Shown: in pieces, positions 17,450 through 29,533 of the stretch
Layout: every line of letters begins with the position of its first letter
How positions within the stretch are numbered: the stretch's first letter is position 1
DNA from: Pseudomonas nabeulensis
GTDB lineage: Bacteria; Pseudomonadota; Gammaproteobacteria; Pseudomonadales; Pseudomonadaceae
Direction: 5' to 3'
DNA: 64,000 bases
Assembly (NCBI RefSeq): GCF_004682045.1
Contig: NZ_QUZT01000002.1
Coordinates: 124,001-188,000, forward strand
Translations under genes and position numbers: made by a program
Notes under the pieces: generated by a model
Told to the model about the DNA's origin: nothing
Databases searched by the model: none
What the model saw: the letters and a program-made list of their open reading frames with translations, nothing else

Positions 17450-18613
17450 TTAGCCTTTGGCTCGGGTTTCCAGCACTTCAACGGCCGGCAGTACTTTGCC
17501 TTCGACGAATTCGAGGAACGCGCCGCCACCGGTAGAAATGTAGGAGATCTGATCGGCAACGCCATATTTGTCGATGGCCGCCAGGGTGTCGCCACCGCCG
17601 GCAATGGAGAACGCTGAGCTTTCGGCAATCGCCTTGGCCAGCACTTTGGTGCCGTTGCCGAACTGATCGAACTCGAACACGCCCACCGGGCCGTTCCACA
17701 GAATGGTCTGGGACGCTTTCAGCAGTTCGGCGAAGTTGGCTGCAGTTTGCGGGCCAATGTCCAGGATCATGTCGTCGGCGGCAACGTCAGCGATCAGCTT
17801 GACGGTGGCTTCGGCGCTTTCGGCGAATTCCTTGGCGACCACCACGTCTACCGGCAACGGCACGCTGACCTTGGCGGCGATGGCACGGGCGGTGTCCAGC
17901 AGGTCCGGCTCGTACAGCGATTTGCCCACCGGGTGACCGGCTGCGGCCAGGAAGGTGTTGGCGATGCCGCCGCCGACAATCAGTTGGTTGCAGATCTGGC
18001 TAAGGCTGTTGAGCACGTCCAGCTTGGTGGAGACTTTGGAACCGGCCACGATGGCCGCCATTGGTTGCGCCGGCGCGCCCAGGGCCTTGCCCAGCGCATC
18101 CAGTTCAGCAGCCAGCAGCGGGCCAGCCGCCGCGACCTTGGCGAACTTGGCCACGCCGTGGGTCGAACCTTCGGCGCGGTGCGCGGTGCCGAAGGCGTCC
18201 ATCACGAACACGTCGCACAGTGCAGCGTATTGCTGGGCCAGTTCGTCGCTGTTCTTTTTCTCGCCCTTGTTAAAGCGCACGTTTTCGAACAGCACGACGT
18301 CGCCGGCTTTAACGTCAACGCCACCCAGGTAGTCAGCCACCAGCGGCACGTCGCGTCCCAGGGCTTTGCTGAGGTACTCGGCTACAGGCTTGAGGCTGTT
18401 TTCGGCGGAGAACTCACCTTCGGTCGGACGACCCAAGTGGGAGCAGACCATCACGGCCGCGCCTTTTTCCAGGGCCAGCTTGATGGTCGGCAGCGAGGCC
18501 AGGATTCGCGCATCGCTGGTGACAACACCGTCCTTGACTGGGACGTTGAGGTCTTCGCGAATCAGTACGCGCTTACCTTGCAGATCGAGGTCGGTCATCT
18601 TCAACACGGTCAT
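17450..18613 (-). CDS. pgk: Phosphoglycerate kinase
   Basis: This 387-residue protein has the PGK signature [15 protein letters not shown], the [12 protein letters not shown] loop, [13 protein letters not shown], and the C-terminal [13 protein letters not shown] nucleotide site. It interconverts 1,3-bisphosphoglycerate and 3-phosphoglycerate with ADP/ATP. The ATG at 18613 gives the normal [16 protein letters not shown] start. It follows epd by 17 bp, so the two are almost certainly co-transcribed. Confidence 0.97.
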   Translation of the reverse strand: MTVLKMTDLDLQGKRVLIREDLNVPVKDGVVTSDARILASLPTIKLALEKGAAVMVCSHLGRPTEGEFSAENSLKPVAEYLSKALGRDVPLVADYLGGVDVKAGDVVLFENVRFNKGEKKNSDELAQQYAALCDVFVMDAFGTAHRAEGSTHGVAKFAKVAAAGPLLAAELDALGKALGAPAQPMAAIVAGSKVSTKLDVLNSLSQICNQLIVGGGIANTFLAAAGHPVGKSLYEPDLLDTARAIAAKVSVPLPVDVVVAKEFAESAEATVKLIADVAADDMILDIGPQTAANFAELLKASQTILWNGPVGVFEFDQFGNGTKVLAKAIAESSAFSIAGGGDTLAAIDKYGVADQISYISTGGGAFLEFVEGKVLPAVEVLETRAKG

Positions 18614-18630
18614 GGGTCGCAGTTCCTGAA

Positions 18631-19686
18631 TTACTGTTGAGGTTGTTGAGTAGCGATGTGCAGGTAGTGTCCCGCAACATCCAGCATGCGGTTGGCAAAG
18701 CCCCATTCGTTGTCGAACCAGGCCAGGATGTTCACCAGCCTCGGGCCGGAAACGCGGGTCTGGCTGGCATCGACAATCGCCGAATGCGGGTCATGATTGA
18801 AGTCACAACTGGCGTGGGGCAACTCGGTGTAGGCCAGCAGGCCTTTGAGCGGGCCGCTGGTGGCGGCGTCGCGCAGGATCCGGTTGACCTCCGTCGCATC
18901 GGTGTCGCTGACGGTTTGCATGGTGATGTCCAGACAGGACACGTTCACCGTCGGCACCCGTACGGCTTTGGCCTGGATTCGCCCGGCAAGTTCCGGCAAC
19001 AGTCGCTCGATGCCGCGCGCCAGGCCTGTGGACACCGGAATCACTGACTGAAACGCCGAACGCGTACGGCGCAGGTCTTCGTGATGATAGGCGTCGATCA
19101 CTGGTTGGTCGTTCATCGCCGAGTGAATCGTGGTGATCGACACGTAGTCCACGCCAATTGCCTGATCCAGCAGGCGCAACAACGGCACGCTGCAGTTGGT
19201 GGTGCAGGAGGCGTTGGACACCAGCAGCTCATCACCGGTCAGGCAATCCTGGTTGATGCCATAGACGATGGTGGCGTCGACATCCGCCTCGCTGGCCATC
19301 GGCTGGGAAAACAGCACACGCGGCGCGCCGGCGTCAAGGAAACGCTGGCCATCGGCACGGGTGTGATAGACACCGGAACACTCCAGCACCAGGTCGACGC
19401 CCAGTGCTTTCCAGTCGATGCCTTCGGGGGTGGCACTGCGCAAGACCTTCACGCAGTTGCCATTGATATGCAGACAATCGTCCTCGACCCGCACTTCGCC
19501 GGGGAAACGGCCATGGGTGGAGTCAAAGCGTGTCAGGTATTCGATGCTGGCCATGTCAGCCAGATCGTTGATCGCGACAATTTCAAACCCGGCCGCCGCC
19601 CCTCGCTCGAACAGAGCACGCAAGACGCAACGACCAATGCGGCCGTAGCCGTTGAGTGCAACTTTGTAGGGACGCGGTTGAGGCAT
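18631..19686 (-). CDS. epd: D-erythrose-4-phosphate dehydrogenase
   Basis: This 351-residue GAPDH-fold enzyme has [18 protein letters not shown] (NAD fold), the catalytic Cys motif SNASCTTNC, the His in [19 protein letters not shown] and the end [10 protein letters not shown]. Residues such as [14 protein letters not shown] and the length are those of Epd rather than glycolytic GapA. It oxidises erythrose-4-phosphate to 4-phosphoerythronate, feeding PLP synthesis, and neighbours transketolase, which makes its substrate. The start at 19686 (MPQPRP) is favoured over 19701. Confidence 0.93.
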   Translation of the reverse strand: MPQPRPYKVALNGYGRIGRCVLRALFERGAAAGFEIVAINDLADMASIEYLTRFDSTHGRFPGEVRVEDDCLHINGNCVKVLRSATPEGIDWKALGVDLVLECSGVYHTRADGQRFLDAGAPRVLFSQPMASEADVDATIVYGINQDCLTGDELLVSNASCTTNCSVPLLRLLDQAIGVDYVSITTIHSAMNDQPVIDAYHHEDLRRTRSAFQSVIPVSTGLARGIERLLPELAGRIQAKAVRVPTVNVSCLDITMQTVSDTDATEVNRILRDAATSGPLKGLLAYTELPHASCDFNHDPHSAIVDASQTRVSGPRLVNILAWFDNEWGFANRMLDVAGHYLHIATQQPQQ

Positions 19687-19731
19687 GGGGTTCTCGATCA
19701 AGGTTAGTGCGGTGCTGAATGTTCTGACGCC

Positions 19732-19796
19732 ATCGCGGGCAAGCCCGCTCCCACATTTAGACCGCGATCCAATGTGGGAGCGGGCTTGCCCGCGAT
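19732..19796. repeat. Inside-out REP pair of a second REP type
   Basis: The core here is GTGGGAGCGGGCTTGCCCGC, differing from the main family by C/G substitutions, and the two cores point outward with ATCGCGGG at both ends. It separates tkt from epd. Confidence 0.85.
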
Positions 19797-19824
19797 AGCG
19801 CCAGTGCAGACAACGCAGACTGAC

Positions 19825-21822
19825 TTAGTCTTCCAGCAGCTCTTCAGCCTGACCCAGGATGTTGTCCAGGGTGAAACCGAACTCTTCGAACAACGCAGCT
19901 GCCGGCGCCGACTCACCGTAGGTGGTCATGCCGATCACGCGGCCTTCCAGGCCCACGTACTTGTACCAGTAGTCGGCGTGAGCCGCTTCGATGGCGATAC
20001 GCGCGCTGACCTGCAACGGCAGGACCGATTGCTTGTAGCTGGCGTCCTGGGCTTCGAACACGCTGGTGCAGGGCATCGACACCACACGCACCTTGCGGCC
20101 TTGCTCGGTCAGTTTGTCGTACGCCTGAACGGTCAGGCCCACTTCGGAACCGGTGGAGATCAGGATCAGCTCCGGCTCGCCAGCGCAGTCCTTCAACACA
20201 TAACCGCCACGGCTGATGTCGGCGATCTGCGCATCGGTACGCACTTGGTGTTGCAGGTTCTGACGCGAGAAGATCAGCGCCGAAGGGCCGTCCTTGCGCT
20301 CGATGGCGTGCTTCCAGGCCACGGCGGATTCCACCGCGTCGGCTGGGCGCCAGGTGTCCAGGTTCGGTGTGGTACGCAGGCTGGTCAGTTGCTCGACCGG
20401 CTGGTGCGTCGGGCCGTCTTCACCCAGACCGATAGAGTCGTGGGTGTAGACGTGGATGACCTGCTTCTTCATCAGCGCGGCCATGCGCACAGCATTGCGT
20501 GCGTATTCCATGAACATCAGGAAAGTCGCGCCGTAAGGCACCAGGCCACCGTGCAGGGACACACCGTTCATGATGGCGCTCATGCCGAACTCACGTACGC
20601 CGTAGTACATGTAGTTGCCGCTGGCGTCCTCAGCCGTCACGCCTTTGCAGCCTTTCCACAGGGTCAGGTTGGAACCGGCCAGGTCAGCCGAACCGCCGAG
20701 GATCTCAGGCAGCAGCGGGCCAAAGGCGTTCAGGGTGTTCTGGCTGGCTTTACGGCTGGCGATGGTCTCGCCCTTGGCCGCGACTTCGGCGATGTAGGCC
20801 GAGGCTTTTTCCGAGAAGTCGGCAGGCAGGTCACCGGCCAGACGACGGACCAGCTCGTTGGCCAGCTCCGGGAATTCGGCGGAGTAGGCAGCAAAGCGCT
20901 GGTCCCACTCGGCTTCGGTGGCCAGGCCTTTTTCCTTGGCATCCCACTCGGCAGCGATATCAGCCGGGATTTCGAACGGACCGTAGTTCCACTTCAACGC
21001 TTCACGGGTCAGGGCGATTTCCGCGTCACCCAGTGGGGCGCCGTGGCAGTCTTCTTTGCCTTGCTTGTTCGGCGAGCCGAAACCGATGGTGGTCTTGCAG
21101 CAGATCAGGGTTGGCTGCGCGCTCTTGCGAGCGGTGTCGATGGCGGTCTTGATCTCTTCCGGATCGTGGCCGTCGACGTTGCGGATCACCTGCCAGTTGT
21201 AGGCTTCGAAACGCTTCGGGGTGTCGTCGGTGAACCAGCCTTCGACTTCGCCGTCGATGGAGATGCCGTTGTCATCGTAGAAGGCGATCAGCTTGCCCAG
21301 GCCCAGGGTGCCGGCCAGGGAAGCGACTTCGTGGGAAATGCCTTCCATCATGCAGCCATCACCCAGGAACACGTAGGTGTGGTGGTCGACGATGTTGTGG
21401 CCGGCGCGGTTGAACTGCGCGCCCAGGACTTTTTCTGCCAGGGCAAAACCCACGGCGTTGGCCAGGCCTTGGCCCAGGGGACCGGTGGTGGTCTCGACGC
21501 CTGGGGTGTAGCCGAATTCCGGGTGGCCCGGGGTGCGGCTGTGCAACTGACGGAAGTTTTTCAGGTCGTCGATGGTGACGTCGTAGCCGGTCAGGTGCAG
21601 CAGCGAGTAGATCAGCATCGAGCCGTGGCCGTTGGACAGCACGAAGCGGTCACGGTCGGCGAACGATGGGTTGCTCGGGTTGTGTTTCAGGTAGTCACGC
21701 CAAAGTACTTCGGCGATATCCGCCATGCCCATTGGGGCACCGGGATGGCCGCTGTTGGCTTTTTGCACGGCATCCATGCTGAGGGCACGAATGGCGTTGG
21801 CACGCTCACGACGGCTGGGCAT
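19825..21822 (-). CDS. tktA: Transketolase
   Basis: This 665-residue enzyme shows the full transketolase pattern: [34 protein letters not shown], the thiamine diphosphate motif [20 protein letters not shown] (in part [12 protein letters not shown]), and in the C-terminal half [20 protein letters not shown]. It transfers two-carbon ketol units in the pentose phosphate pathway and makes erythrose-4-phosphate for the neighbouring Epd. It is divergent from the ArsR-methyltransferase gene. Confidence 0.97.
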   Translation of the reverse strand: MPSRRERANAIRALSMDAVQKANSGHPGAPMGMADIAEVLWRDYLKHNPSNPSFADRDRFVLSNGHGSMLIYSLLHLTGYDVTIDDLKNFRQLHSRTPGHPEFGYTPGVETTTGPLGQGLANAVGFALAEKVLGAQFNRAGHNIVDHHTYVFLGDGCMMEGISHEVASLAGTLGLGKLIAFYDDNGISIDGEVEGWFTDDTPKRFEAYNWQVIRNVDGHDPEEIKTAIDTARKSAQPTLICCKTTIGFGSPNKQGKEDCHGAPLGDAEIALTREALKWNYGPFEIPADIAAEWDAKEKGLATEAEWDQRFAAYSAEFPELANELVRRLAGDLPADFSEKASAYIAEVAAKGETIASRKASQNTLNAFGPLLPEILGGSADLAGSNLTLWKGCKGVTAEDASGNYMYYGVREFGMSAIMNGVSLHGGLVPYGATFLMFMEYARNAVRMAALMKKQVIHVYTHDSIGLGEDGPTHQPVEQLTSLRTTPNLDTWRPADAVESAVAWKHAIERKDGPSALIFSRQNLQHQVRTDAQIADISRGGYVLKDCAGEPELILISTGSEVGLTVQAYDKLTEQGRKVRVVSMPCTSVFEAQDASYKQSVLPLQVSARIAIEAAHADYWYKYVGLEGRVIGMTTYGESAPAAALFEEFGFTLDNILGQAEELLED

Positions 21823-22016
21823 CGCTGATCTCCTGGGGTTTGCTGAAAAGAAACGGAAAAAAGGACCGGCATTTTCCCTCAGCCACCGCCTGCGGGCAAT
21901 GACAGATAGTCACTTGAGGGTGTTTTTCCTGTGCATTGGGCGCCATTGCCTTGCAGAAACCGGCCACTCGTTCGTCTAAAGGTTATAGCGGCTGCTTATA
22001 ACCGCCACTTATCGAT

Positions 22017-22040
22017 CAATATCAAAACTTTTTGATATTG
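22017..22040. promoter_or_regulatory. Palindromic operator upstream of the ArsR-methyltransferase gene
   Basis: CAATATCAAAA and TTTTGATATTG form perfect 11-bp arms around a 2-nt centre, 41 bp before the start codon. Such a site fits an ArsR-family dimer and suggests autoregulation of the regulator-metK operon. No second copy was noticed in the window. Confidence 0.65.
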
Positions 22041-22081
22041 GCCTTGCAGGGATATCCCCCCGTCTCTAGACTGCTGGCCTT

Positions 22082-23077
22082 ATGAATCTACCCATGCCCT
22101 CCCTGCGTCCCGACGACGGCGATGAACTGGCAGCCTTGTGCAAGGCCGCTGGCGATCCGTTGCGGTTGAACGTATTACGGGCATTGGCCAACGATTCCTT
22201 CGGCGTACTGGAACTGGCGCAGATCTTCGCCATCGGCCAGTCCGGCATGAGCCACCATTTAAAGGTATTGGCCCAGGCCGACCTGGTGGCCACCCGCCGC
22301 GAAGGCAATGCGATTTTCTACCGCCGCGCCCTGCCCCACACCGACCTGCTCGGCGGCAAGCTGCATGCTGCCCTGCTTGAAGAAGTGGACGGCCTGAGCC
22401 TGCCGACCGACGTGCAGGCGCGTATTGGCCAGGTTCATGGGCAACGCGCCGCAGCCAGTCAGGACTTTTTCGCACGGGTCGCCGAGAAGTTTCGCGCCCA
22501 GCAAGACCTGATCGCCGGCCTGGCCCAATACCGCGACAGCGTACTGGCGTTGCTCGACAAACTGAGCTTCAGTCATGAAGCCACGGCGTTGGAAGTCGGC
22601 CCTGGGGATGGCGGTTTCCTGCCGGAGCTGGCGCGGCGCTTTACGCAAGTCACGGCGCTGGACAACAGCCCGGCGATGCTCGAACTGGCACGCCAGCTGT
22701 GTGAGCGCGAGGCATTGGGCAACGTCAACCTGCAGTTGGCTGACGCGCTCAATGGCACACCGATCAAGGCCGATTGCGTGGTGCTGAATATGGTCTTGCA
22801 CCATTTCGCCGCCCCCGCCGACGCCCTCAAGCAAATGGCCGGGCTGCTGCACCCCGGCGGTAGCCTGCTGGTTACAGATTTATGCAGCCACAACCAGAAT
22901 TGGGCCAAGGAGGCCTGCGGTGATCTCTGGTTGGGTTTTGAACAGGACGATCTGGCCCGTTGGGCCACCGCTGCGGGACTCGTTCCCGGGGAAAGCCTCT
23001 ATGTAGGCTTACGTAATGGTTTCCAGATCCAGGTCCGCCATTTTCAGCGACCGGCTGGCGACACTCACCATCGGTAA
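22082..23077 (+). CDS. ArsR-family regulator fused to a SAM-binding methyltransferase domain (SahR-like)
   Basis: The 331-residue protein joins an ArsR winged helix (about residues 15-95: [40 protein letters not shown]) to a class I SAM-methyltransferase fold (motif [16 protein letters not shown] near residue 165, then [10 protein letters not shown]). Such fusions are known in Proteobacteria as SahR-type sensors of S-adenosylhomocysteine controlling methionine-cycle genes. The gene precedes metK by 19 bp, so both are probably one operon, and the palindrome at 22017-22040 is the likely binding site. Whether the domain still methylates anything is unknown. Confidence 0.87.
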   Translation: MNLPMPSLRPDDGDELAALCKAAGDPLRLNVLRALANDSFGVLELAQIFAIGQSGMSHHLKVLAQADLVATRREGNAIFYRRALPHTDLLGGKLHAALLEEVDGLSLPTDVQARIGQVHGQRAAASQDFFARVAEKFRAQQDLIAGLAQYRDSVLALLDKLSFSHEATALEVGPGDGGFLPELARRFTQVTALDNSPAMLELARQLCEREALGNVNLQLADALNGTPIKADCVVLNMVLHHFAAPADALKQMAGLLHPGGSLLVTDLCSHNQNWAKEACGDLWLGFEQDDLARWATAAGLVPGESLYVGLRNGFQIQVRHFQRPAGDTHHR

Positions 23078-23096
23078 ATATCAGGAAAACATCGAG

Positions 23097-24287
23097 ATGA
23101 GCGAATACTCCCTTTTCACCTCCGAGTCCGTGTCTGAAGGGCATCCGGACAAAATCGCCGACCAGATTTCTGACGCGGTGCTGGACGCCATCATTGCTGA
23201 AGACAAGCACGCCCGCGTGGCCTGCGAGACTCTGGTGAAAACCGGCGTAGCGATCATCGCTGGCGAAGTGACCACCACCGCCTGGGTTGACCTGGAGCAG
23301 ATCGTTCGTGACGTAATCACCGACATCGGCTACACCAGCTCCGACGTCGGCTTCGACGGCGCAACCTGCGGCGTGATGAACATCATCGGCAAGCAGTCTC
23401 CCGACATCAACCAGGGTGTCGACCGCGCCAAGCCAGAAGACCAGGGCGCCGGCGACCAGGGCTTGATGTTCGGCTACGCCAGCAATGAAACCGACGTGCT
23501 GATGCCAGCACCGATCACCTTCTCGCACCAACTGGTGCAACGTCAGGCCGAGGCCCGTAAATCCGGCCAACTGCCTTGGCTGCGCCCGGACGCCAAGTCC
23601 CAGGTGACCTGCCGTTACGAAGGCGGCAAGGTGGTGGGTATCGACGCCGTTGTCCTGTCGACCCAGCACAACCCGGACGTGTCCTACGCCGACCTGCGCG
23701 AAGGCGTGATGGAGCTGATCGTCAAGCACGTGCTGCCGGCTGAACTGCTGACCAAGGACACCCAGTTCCACATCAACCCGACTGGCCAGTTCATCATCGG
23801 TGGCCCGGTAGGCGACTGCGGCCTGACCGGTCGCAAGATCATCGTCGACAGCTACGGCGGCATGGCCCGTCACGGCGGCGGCGCGTTCTCGGGTAAAGAC
23901 CCATCCAAGGTTGACCGTTCGGCGGCGTACGCCGGTCGTTACGTGGCCAAGAACATTGTCGCGGCCGGCCTGGCTGAGCGTTGCGAGATCCAGGTGTCCT
24001 ACGCCATCGGTGTGGCCCAGCCTACGTCGATCTCGTTGAATACCTTCGGCACCGGCAAGATCAGCGATGACAAGATCGTGAAGCTGGTGCGTGAGATCTT
24101 CGACCTGCGCCCTTACGCGATCACCACCATGCTCGACCTGCTGCACCCGATGTACCAGGAAACCGCAGCCTACGGCCACTTCGGTCGTACCCCTGCGCAG
24201 AAGACTGTCGGCGACGATACCTTCACCACCTTCACCTGGGAAAAAACCGACCGCGCCAACGACCTGCGCACTGCCGCCGGCCTGTAA
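23097..24287 (+). CDS. metK: S-adenosylmethionine synthetase
   Basis: This 396-residue enzyme starts [19 protein letters not shown] and contains [12 protein letters not shown] (methionine/ATP site) and [16 protein letters not shown] (P-loop-like signature). It makes SAM from methionine and ATP. The ATG at 23097 has AGGA at good spacing; an upstream in-frame start would run into the previous gene. It is followed by a strong terminator. Confidence 0.98.
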   Translation: MSEYSLFTSESVSEGHPDKIADQISDAVLDAIIAEDKHARVACETLVKTGVAIIAGEVTTTAWVDLEQIVRDVITDIGYTSSDVGFDGATCGVMNIIGKQSPDINQGVDRAKPEDQGAGDQGLMFGYASNETDVLMPAPITFSHQLVQRQAEARKSGQLPWLRPDAKSQVTCRYEGGKVVGIDAVVLSTQHNPDVSYADLREGVMELIVKHVLPAELLTKDTQFHINPTGQFIIGGPVGDCGLTGRKIIVDSYGGMARHGGGAFSGKDPSKVDRSAAYAGRYVAKNIVAAGLAERCEIQVSYAIGVAQPTSISLNTFGTGKISDDKIVKLVREIFDLRPYAITTMLDLLHPMYQETAAYGHFGRTPAQKTVGDDTFTTFTWEKTDRANDLRTAAGL

Positions 24288-24303
24288 TCGCTCTCGGTAC
24301 ATC

Positions 24304-24338
24304 AAAGCCCCGTCAGGTTCGCCTGGCGGGGCTTTTTA
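24304..24338 (+). terminator. Intrinsic terminator of metK
   Basis: AAGCCCCG pairs with CGGGGCTT across a 14-nt, partly paired loop, followed by a T-run. Confidence 0.88.
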
Positions 24339-24509
24339 GTGCGCGGCCATTTGCGCGATGATCTTCACGTTTTTTGGATCCAAACCTTGCAGGCCCAATG
24401 ATGGCCCTCTAGAATCCGCGCCCTCTCGGGCCCTTCACCTTATTTGGATATTGCATTGCGCCTGCCCGGGATTCATAAGCGCGCAAGCAATCGAACATTG
24501 AGGTTTTCC

Positions 24510-24863
24510 ATGCGCATCTCCACGCTCGCCCCTGCTGCCCTGTTGCTCAGCCTGTTTGCCCTGCCCGCTCACTCCGGCACCGACCTGAGTGCACTGAGTG
24601 GCGCCCTGAGCTCCCAACTGGGCGGCGGCAACGCCGGCGACTGCCAGCAACACGCCAAGGACCTGCAAACCAAGATCGATGCCGCCGAAGCCAAGAACGA
24701 CACCCTGTCCGTAAAGGCTTTTAAAGCAGCGCAAGACCAGGTCAACAAAGGTTGCAACAAATTGGCTGAAACCCAGGCCAAAGCCGATGCCAAGCAGCAA
24801 ACCACCGAGGCCAAGGCCGACAAGAACGACGCCGTGAAAGCCCTGGGCGGTCTGTTCAAGTAA
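24510..24863 (+). CDS. Small exported protein, divergent CX36C (DUF1090-like)
   Basis: The 117-residue protein has a signal peptide (MRISTLAPAALLLSLFALPA, cleavage near HSG) and a mature Lys/Ala-rich helical region. Two Cys are separated by exactly 36 residues (GDC...GC), with Ile, Ala and Val at the same offsets as in the DUF1090 protein encoded at 26663-27058. It is probably a periplasmic helical protein; function is unknown. It ends in a low-complexity Lys/Ala stretch and is closed by its own terminator. Confidence 0.78.
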   Translation: MRISTLAPAALLLSLFALPAHSGTDLSALSGALSSQLGGGNAGDCQQHAKDLQTKIDAAEAKNDTLSVKAFKAAQDQVNKGCNKLAETQAKADAKQQTTEAKADKNDAVKALGGLFK

Positions 24864-24878
24864 GCAGAAACACCCGGT

Positions 24879-24907
24879 AAAAAGCCCCGCGCCGTCGGGG
24901 CTTTTTT
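24879..24907 (+). terminator. Intrinsic terminator after the small exported protein gene
   Basis: AAAGCCCC and GGGGCTTT pair around GCGCCGTC and are followed by T6. Confidence 0.85.
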
Positions 24908-24928
24908 GTGGGCAATGGGATCCTTTAG

Positions 24929-26623
<1,695 letters not shown>

Positions 26624-26662
26624 ACCCGACCCGGCTATCAGATTGCGACCTTGGAGCCCCAC

Positions 26663-27058
26663 ATGAAATTTCTAGCCCCTCTTGCCCTGCTGACCGTCGC
26701 AAGCTTCATGGCCACGCCGCTGCTGGCTGCCGAAGAAGCACCGCAACTGACTGGCTGCGCCGCCAAGCGCCAGGCCATCACCCTTCAGATCGAGCAAGCC
26801 AAGGCCCACGGCAACGCTGAACAACAAGCCGGCCTGGAAAAAGCCCTGAGCGAAGTTACTGCCAACTGCACCGATGCGTCATTGCGCAAAGAGCGCGAAA
26901 ACAAGGTGCTCGACGCCAAGCATGAAGTCAGCCGCCGCCAGGCCGACCTCGACAAGGCGATGAAAAAGGGCGACGCCGAGAAGATCAACAAGCGCAAAGA
27001 CAAGCTCGCCCAGTCCCGCAAAGAATTGCAGGACGCCGTGGAAGAGCTCGACCAGTAA
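26663..27058 (+). CDS. DUF1090 family periplasmic protein
   Basis: The 131-residue protein has a signal peptide (MKFLAPLALLTVASFMATPL, cleavage after LAA) and the DUF1090 core: GCAAKRQAI, GLEKALSEVTANC and SLRKERENKV, followed by a long charged coiled coil. The E. coli relative is YqjC; function is unknown. TTGGAG precedes the ATG. It follows ligB by 39 bp. Confidence 0.88.
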   Translation: MKFLAPLALLTVASFMATPLLAAEEAPQLTGCAAKRQAITLQIEQAKAHGNAEQQAGLEKALSEVTANCTDASLRKERENKVLDAKHEVSRRQADLDKAMKKGDAEKINKRKDKLAQSRKELQDAVEELDQ

Positions 27059-27064
27059 ACCCGG

Positions 27065-27514
27065 TCAGTGGTCTCGGAACTGTTTATGGCAAGCGCTGCA
27101 GGCATCTTCAACCTTCTGCACCGCTGGCCCCAGATAACTGGCCGAGTAAGGCTGCACTTTACTGGCGATCACCAATTCACCGGTGGCCGCCTCAAGGTTG
27201 CGGGCCAACTCCTGGAAACGTGCCTGCTGCTGCCACACGTCATCCTTGGCGCTGGTGTGGTCTTCTTCACGTACGCTCGGGAAATGTTTCCACGGCTCAT
27301 GGGACAACGCATCCAGCTTGACCGCGCCTTCGGCGAATTTGGCGCCGTCGAACGGGATGCGTCCGCGCAGCATGCCGCCCAGGTCTTCGCCGGTCTTGAG
27401 CATCTGCTTGAAGATCGCCTTGCGCTGGCCCAGGGGTGAATTCGGATCGACGCCGCCACAGGCGGACAGTGTCAGGCAGGCCAGCAATACAACGGTCAGT
27501 CTTTTAAAAGTCAT
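27065..27514 (-). CDS. Cytochrome c' family (c556-type) lipoprotein
   Basis: The 149-residue protein has a lipoprotein-like leader (VVLLACLTLSACGG), the RKAIFKQMLKTGEDLGGMLRG opening helix of cytochrome c' proteins, and a single heme site CSACHKQF at the very C-terminus. It should be a four-helix-bundle periplasmic cytochrome attached to a membrane. It is convergent with the DUF1090 gene. Electron partners are not evident. Confidence 0.87.
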   Translation of the reverse strand: MTFKRLTVVLLACLTLSACGGVDPNSPLGQRKAIFKQMLKTGEDLGGMLRGRIPFDGAKFAEGAVKLDALSHEPWKHFPSVREEDHTSAKDDVWQQQARFQELARNLEAATGELVIASKVQPYSASYLGPAVQKVEDACSACHKQFRDH

Positions 27515-27643
27515 GGTGGCTTCGAGGTCACGGGAAACGGCGGCCAGTATCCTCGCCCCGCCCACAAAGACCAATAGCCCTATTAATAATAAGGGTTGCC
27601 CAACGGCGCTGCGGCGCGGGCAATCGCTTCAGGAAGTGTTTGT

Positions 27644-28828
27644 ATGAATGCCATTTCAAAACGCTGGAGCCGCCGATTGGCGTGGGCTCTGCCGATGATC
27701 GCCCTGCTCGCCGGCTGCGATGCAGGTAAAGAGCCTGCCAAAGATGAAACCTCAAAACCCCACGCGGTCGCCACCTATGTGAGTGCCCCGTGGGAAGCAC
27801 TGCCCGCCGTGTCCGACAGTGATTTGCTGGCGGGTTTCGAGTCTTGGCGCAGCGCCTGCCAGCGCCTCAAGGCCGACCCGATCTGGGGCGCGACCTGCGC
27901 GGCAGCCGCTGCGGTGCCGAGCAATGCCGTGGCAGTGCGCGGTTTTCTCAAGGAGCGCCTGGATGTGTTCGGTTTGCGCTCGGCAGACAACACGCCGAAC
28001 GGGTTGATCACCGGTTACTACGAGCCGGTCTACCCCGGCAGCCTGACCAAAACCGCCAAAGCCAACGTGCCGGTGTATGGCGTGCCGGATGACCTGATCA
28101 TCGTCAACCTGGAAGCAATCTACCCCGAACTCAAGGGCAAGCGCCTGCGCGGTCGCCTGGAAGGTCGCGTGGTGAAGCCTTATGACAACGCCAGCGCCAT
28201 CAACGGCCAAGGCTCCACGGCCAAGCCGATTGCCTGGCTCACAGACCCGATGGACCTGCAATTCCTGCAGATCCAGGGCTCGGGCCGCATTCAACTGGCC
28301 GGCGGGCGCCAACTGCGCGTGGGTTATGGCGACCAGAACGGTTACCCCTATCGCCCTATCGGCCGCTGGTTGGTGGAGCAAGGTCAGTTGAAGAAAGAAG
28401 ACGTGACCATGGGCGCCATCAGCGCCTGGGCCAAGGCCAACCCGCAACGCATCCCGGAACTGCTGGCGAGCAACCCCAGCTACGTGTTCTTCAGCGCCCG
28501 CCCCGACAGCAATGAAGGGCCACGTGGTTCGCTGAATGTGCCATTGACCGCAGGTTACAGCGTGGCGGTGGATCGCAAGGTGATTCCGCTGGGCAGTCTG
28601 TTGTGGCTGTCCACGACCAAACCGGACGGCTCGCCCATCGCACGACCTGTCGCCGCACAAGACACGGGCGGTGCTATCACCGGCGAAGTGCGTGCCGACC
28701 TGTTCTGGGGCACCGGTGATGCGGCGGGTGAATTGGCGGGGAATATGAAGCAGCAGGGGCAGATCTGGATGCTGTGGCCCAAGGGGGCGGCGTTGCCTCA
28801 CGTGCCTGATGCGCCTGCCGGTACCTGA
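27644..28828 (+). CDS. mltA: Membrane-bound lytic murein transglycosylase A
   Basis: The 394-residue lipoprotein (lipobox LLAGCD) has MltA features: GLITGYYEPVYPGS, VKPYDNASAINGQG, FLQIQGSGRI, GYGDQNGYPYRPIGRWL and the catalytic Asp in AAQDTGGAITGEVRADLFWG (3D-like domain). It cleaves glycan strands from the outer membrane with anhydromuramyl formation. AGGAAG lies nine bases before the ATG at 27644. It stands alone and ends near a REPIN. Confidence 0.96.
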   Translation: MNAISKRWSRRLAWALPMIALLAGCDAGKEPAKDETSKPHAVATYVSAPWEALPAVSDSDLLAGFESWRSACQRLKADPIWGATCAAAAAVPSNAVAVRGFLKERLDVFGLRSADNTPNGLITGYYEPVYPGSLTKTAKANVPVYGVPDDLIIVNLEAIYPELKGKRLRGRLEGRVVKPYDNASAINGQGSTAKPIAWLTDPMDLQFLQIQGSGRIQLAGGRQLRVGYGDQNGYPYRPIGRWLVEQGQLKKEDVTMGAISAWAKANPQRIPELLASNPSYVFFSARPDSNEGPRGSLNVPLTAGYSVAVDRKVIPLGSLLWLSTTKPDGSPIARPVAAQDTGGAITGEVRADLFWGTGDAAGELAGNMKQQGQIWMLWPKGAALPHVPDAPAGT

Positions 28829-28846
28829 CAGACACAGAGGGGCAAA

Positions 28847-28935
28847 TGTGGGAGGGGGCTTGCCCCCGATTGCGGTGTGCCAGTTGCAGGTGTACTGGCT
28901 GATGCGCCGCTATCGGGGGCAAGCCCCCTCCCACA
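28847..28935. repeat. REPIN
   Basis: Inverted REP pair in the usual orientation, between the convergent mltA and MAPEG genes. Confidence 0.92.
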
Positions 28936-28953
28936 AAGGATCCATTTCAGCCT

Positions 28954-29340
28954 TTAGATCGAGACAAAAAAGAAACTCGCAATCAACGCCATCCCCACAA
29001 ACCACACCAGCGAACGCAGGATCGCCCAGTCCGCCACGTAGCAAATGATGTACAACAGGCGACTGGTGATAAACAGCACCGCCAGCACATTGATCGTCAC
29101 CAATTCAGCCGTACCGGCCAGGTGCGCGATAATCACCGCCGCCGCAAATGCCGGGGTGACTTCAAAACTGTTGAGCTGGGCATTGTGCGCACGCCGGGCG
29201 AACCCCTCGAGGGTCTCCAGGAAGGCACGCGGGTCGTGGTTTTGCCGAGGCCCGAACTTGCCTTGGCTGAACTTGGCCAGGCCCGTGCACAGGTAAGGCA
29301 GGAAAATTGCGATCAACACACACCAGAACGCTACCGTCAT
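28954..29340 (-). CDS. MAPEG family membrane protein
   Basis: The 128-residue protein has four hydrophobic helices and the MAPEG hallmarks RRAHNAQLNSFEVTPAF and a C-terminal helix pair. MAPEG proteins include microsomal glutathione transferases and related small enzymes; the bacterial substrate is not known. The ATG at 29340 is taken rather than the GTG one codon upstream. Confidence 0.86.
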   Translation of the reverse strand: MTVAFWCVLIAIFLPYLCTGLAKFSQGKFGPRQNHDPRAFLETLEGFARRAHNAQLNSFEVTPAFAAAVIIAHLAGTAELVTINVLAVLFITSRLLYIICYVADWAILRSLVWFVGMALIASFFFVSI

Positions 29341-29533
29341 CACCGATTCCTTTTTTGTTTTAAAACAGAAATTAGAGTTTTAGCACTAAAACCACCAAGC
29401 CGCACCCATCACTATGAACGGTCACATCCTGAATGGTTCTATGGGTGTTTTTCGCGCCACACTGCAACATCACGCCGCAACAGCGGTCCATCCACCCATT
29501 AACGCCCCGCCACCCAACTTCCAAGGACCCCGG

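Noticed and set aside
19774..21828. 684-codon open frame opposite tkt
   Set aside because: The minus strand encodes a full transketolase with all motifs; the opposite frame has no recognisable feature and only reflects codon bias.
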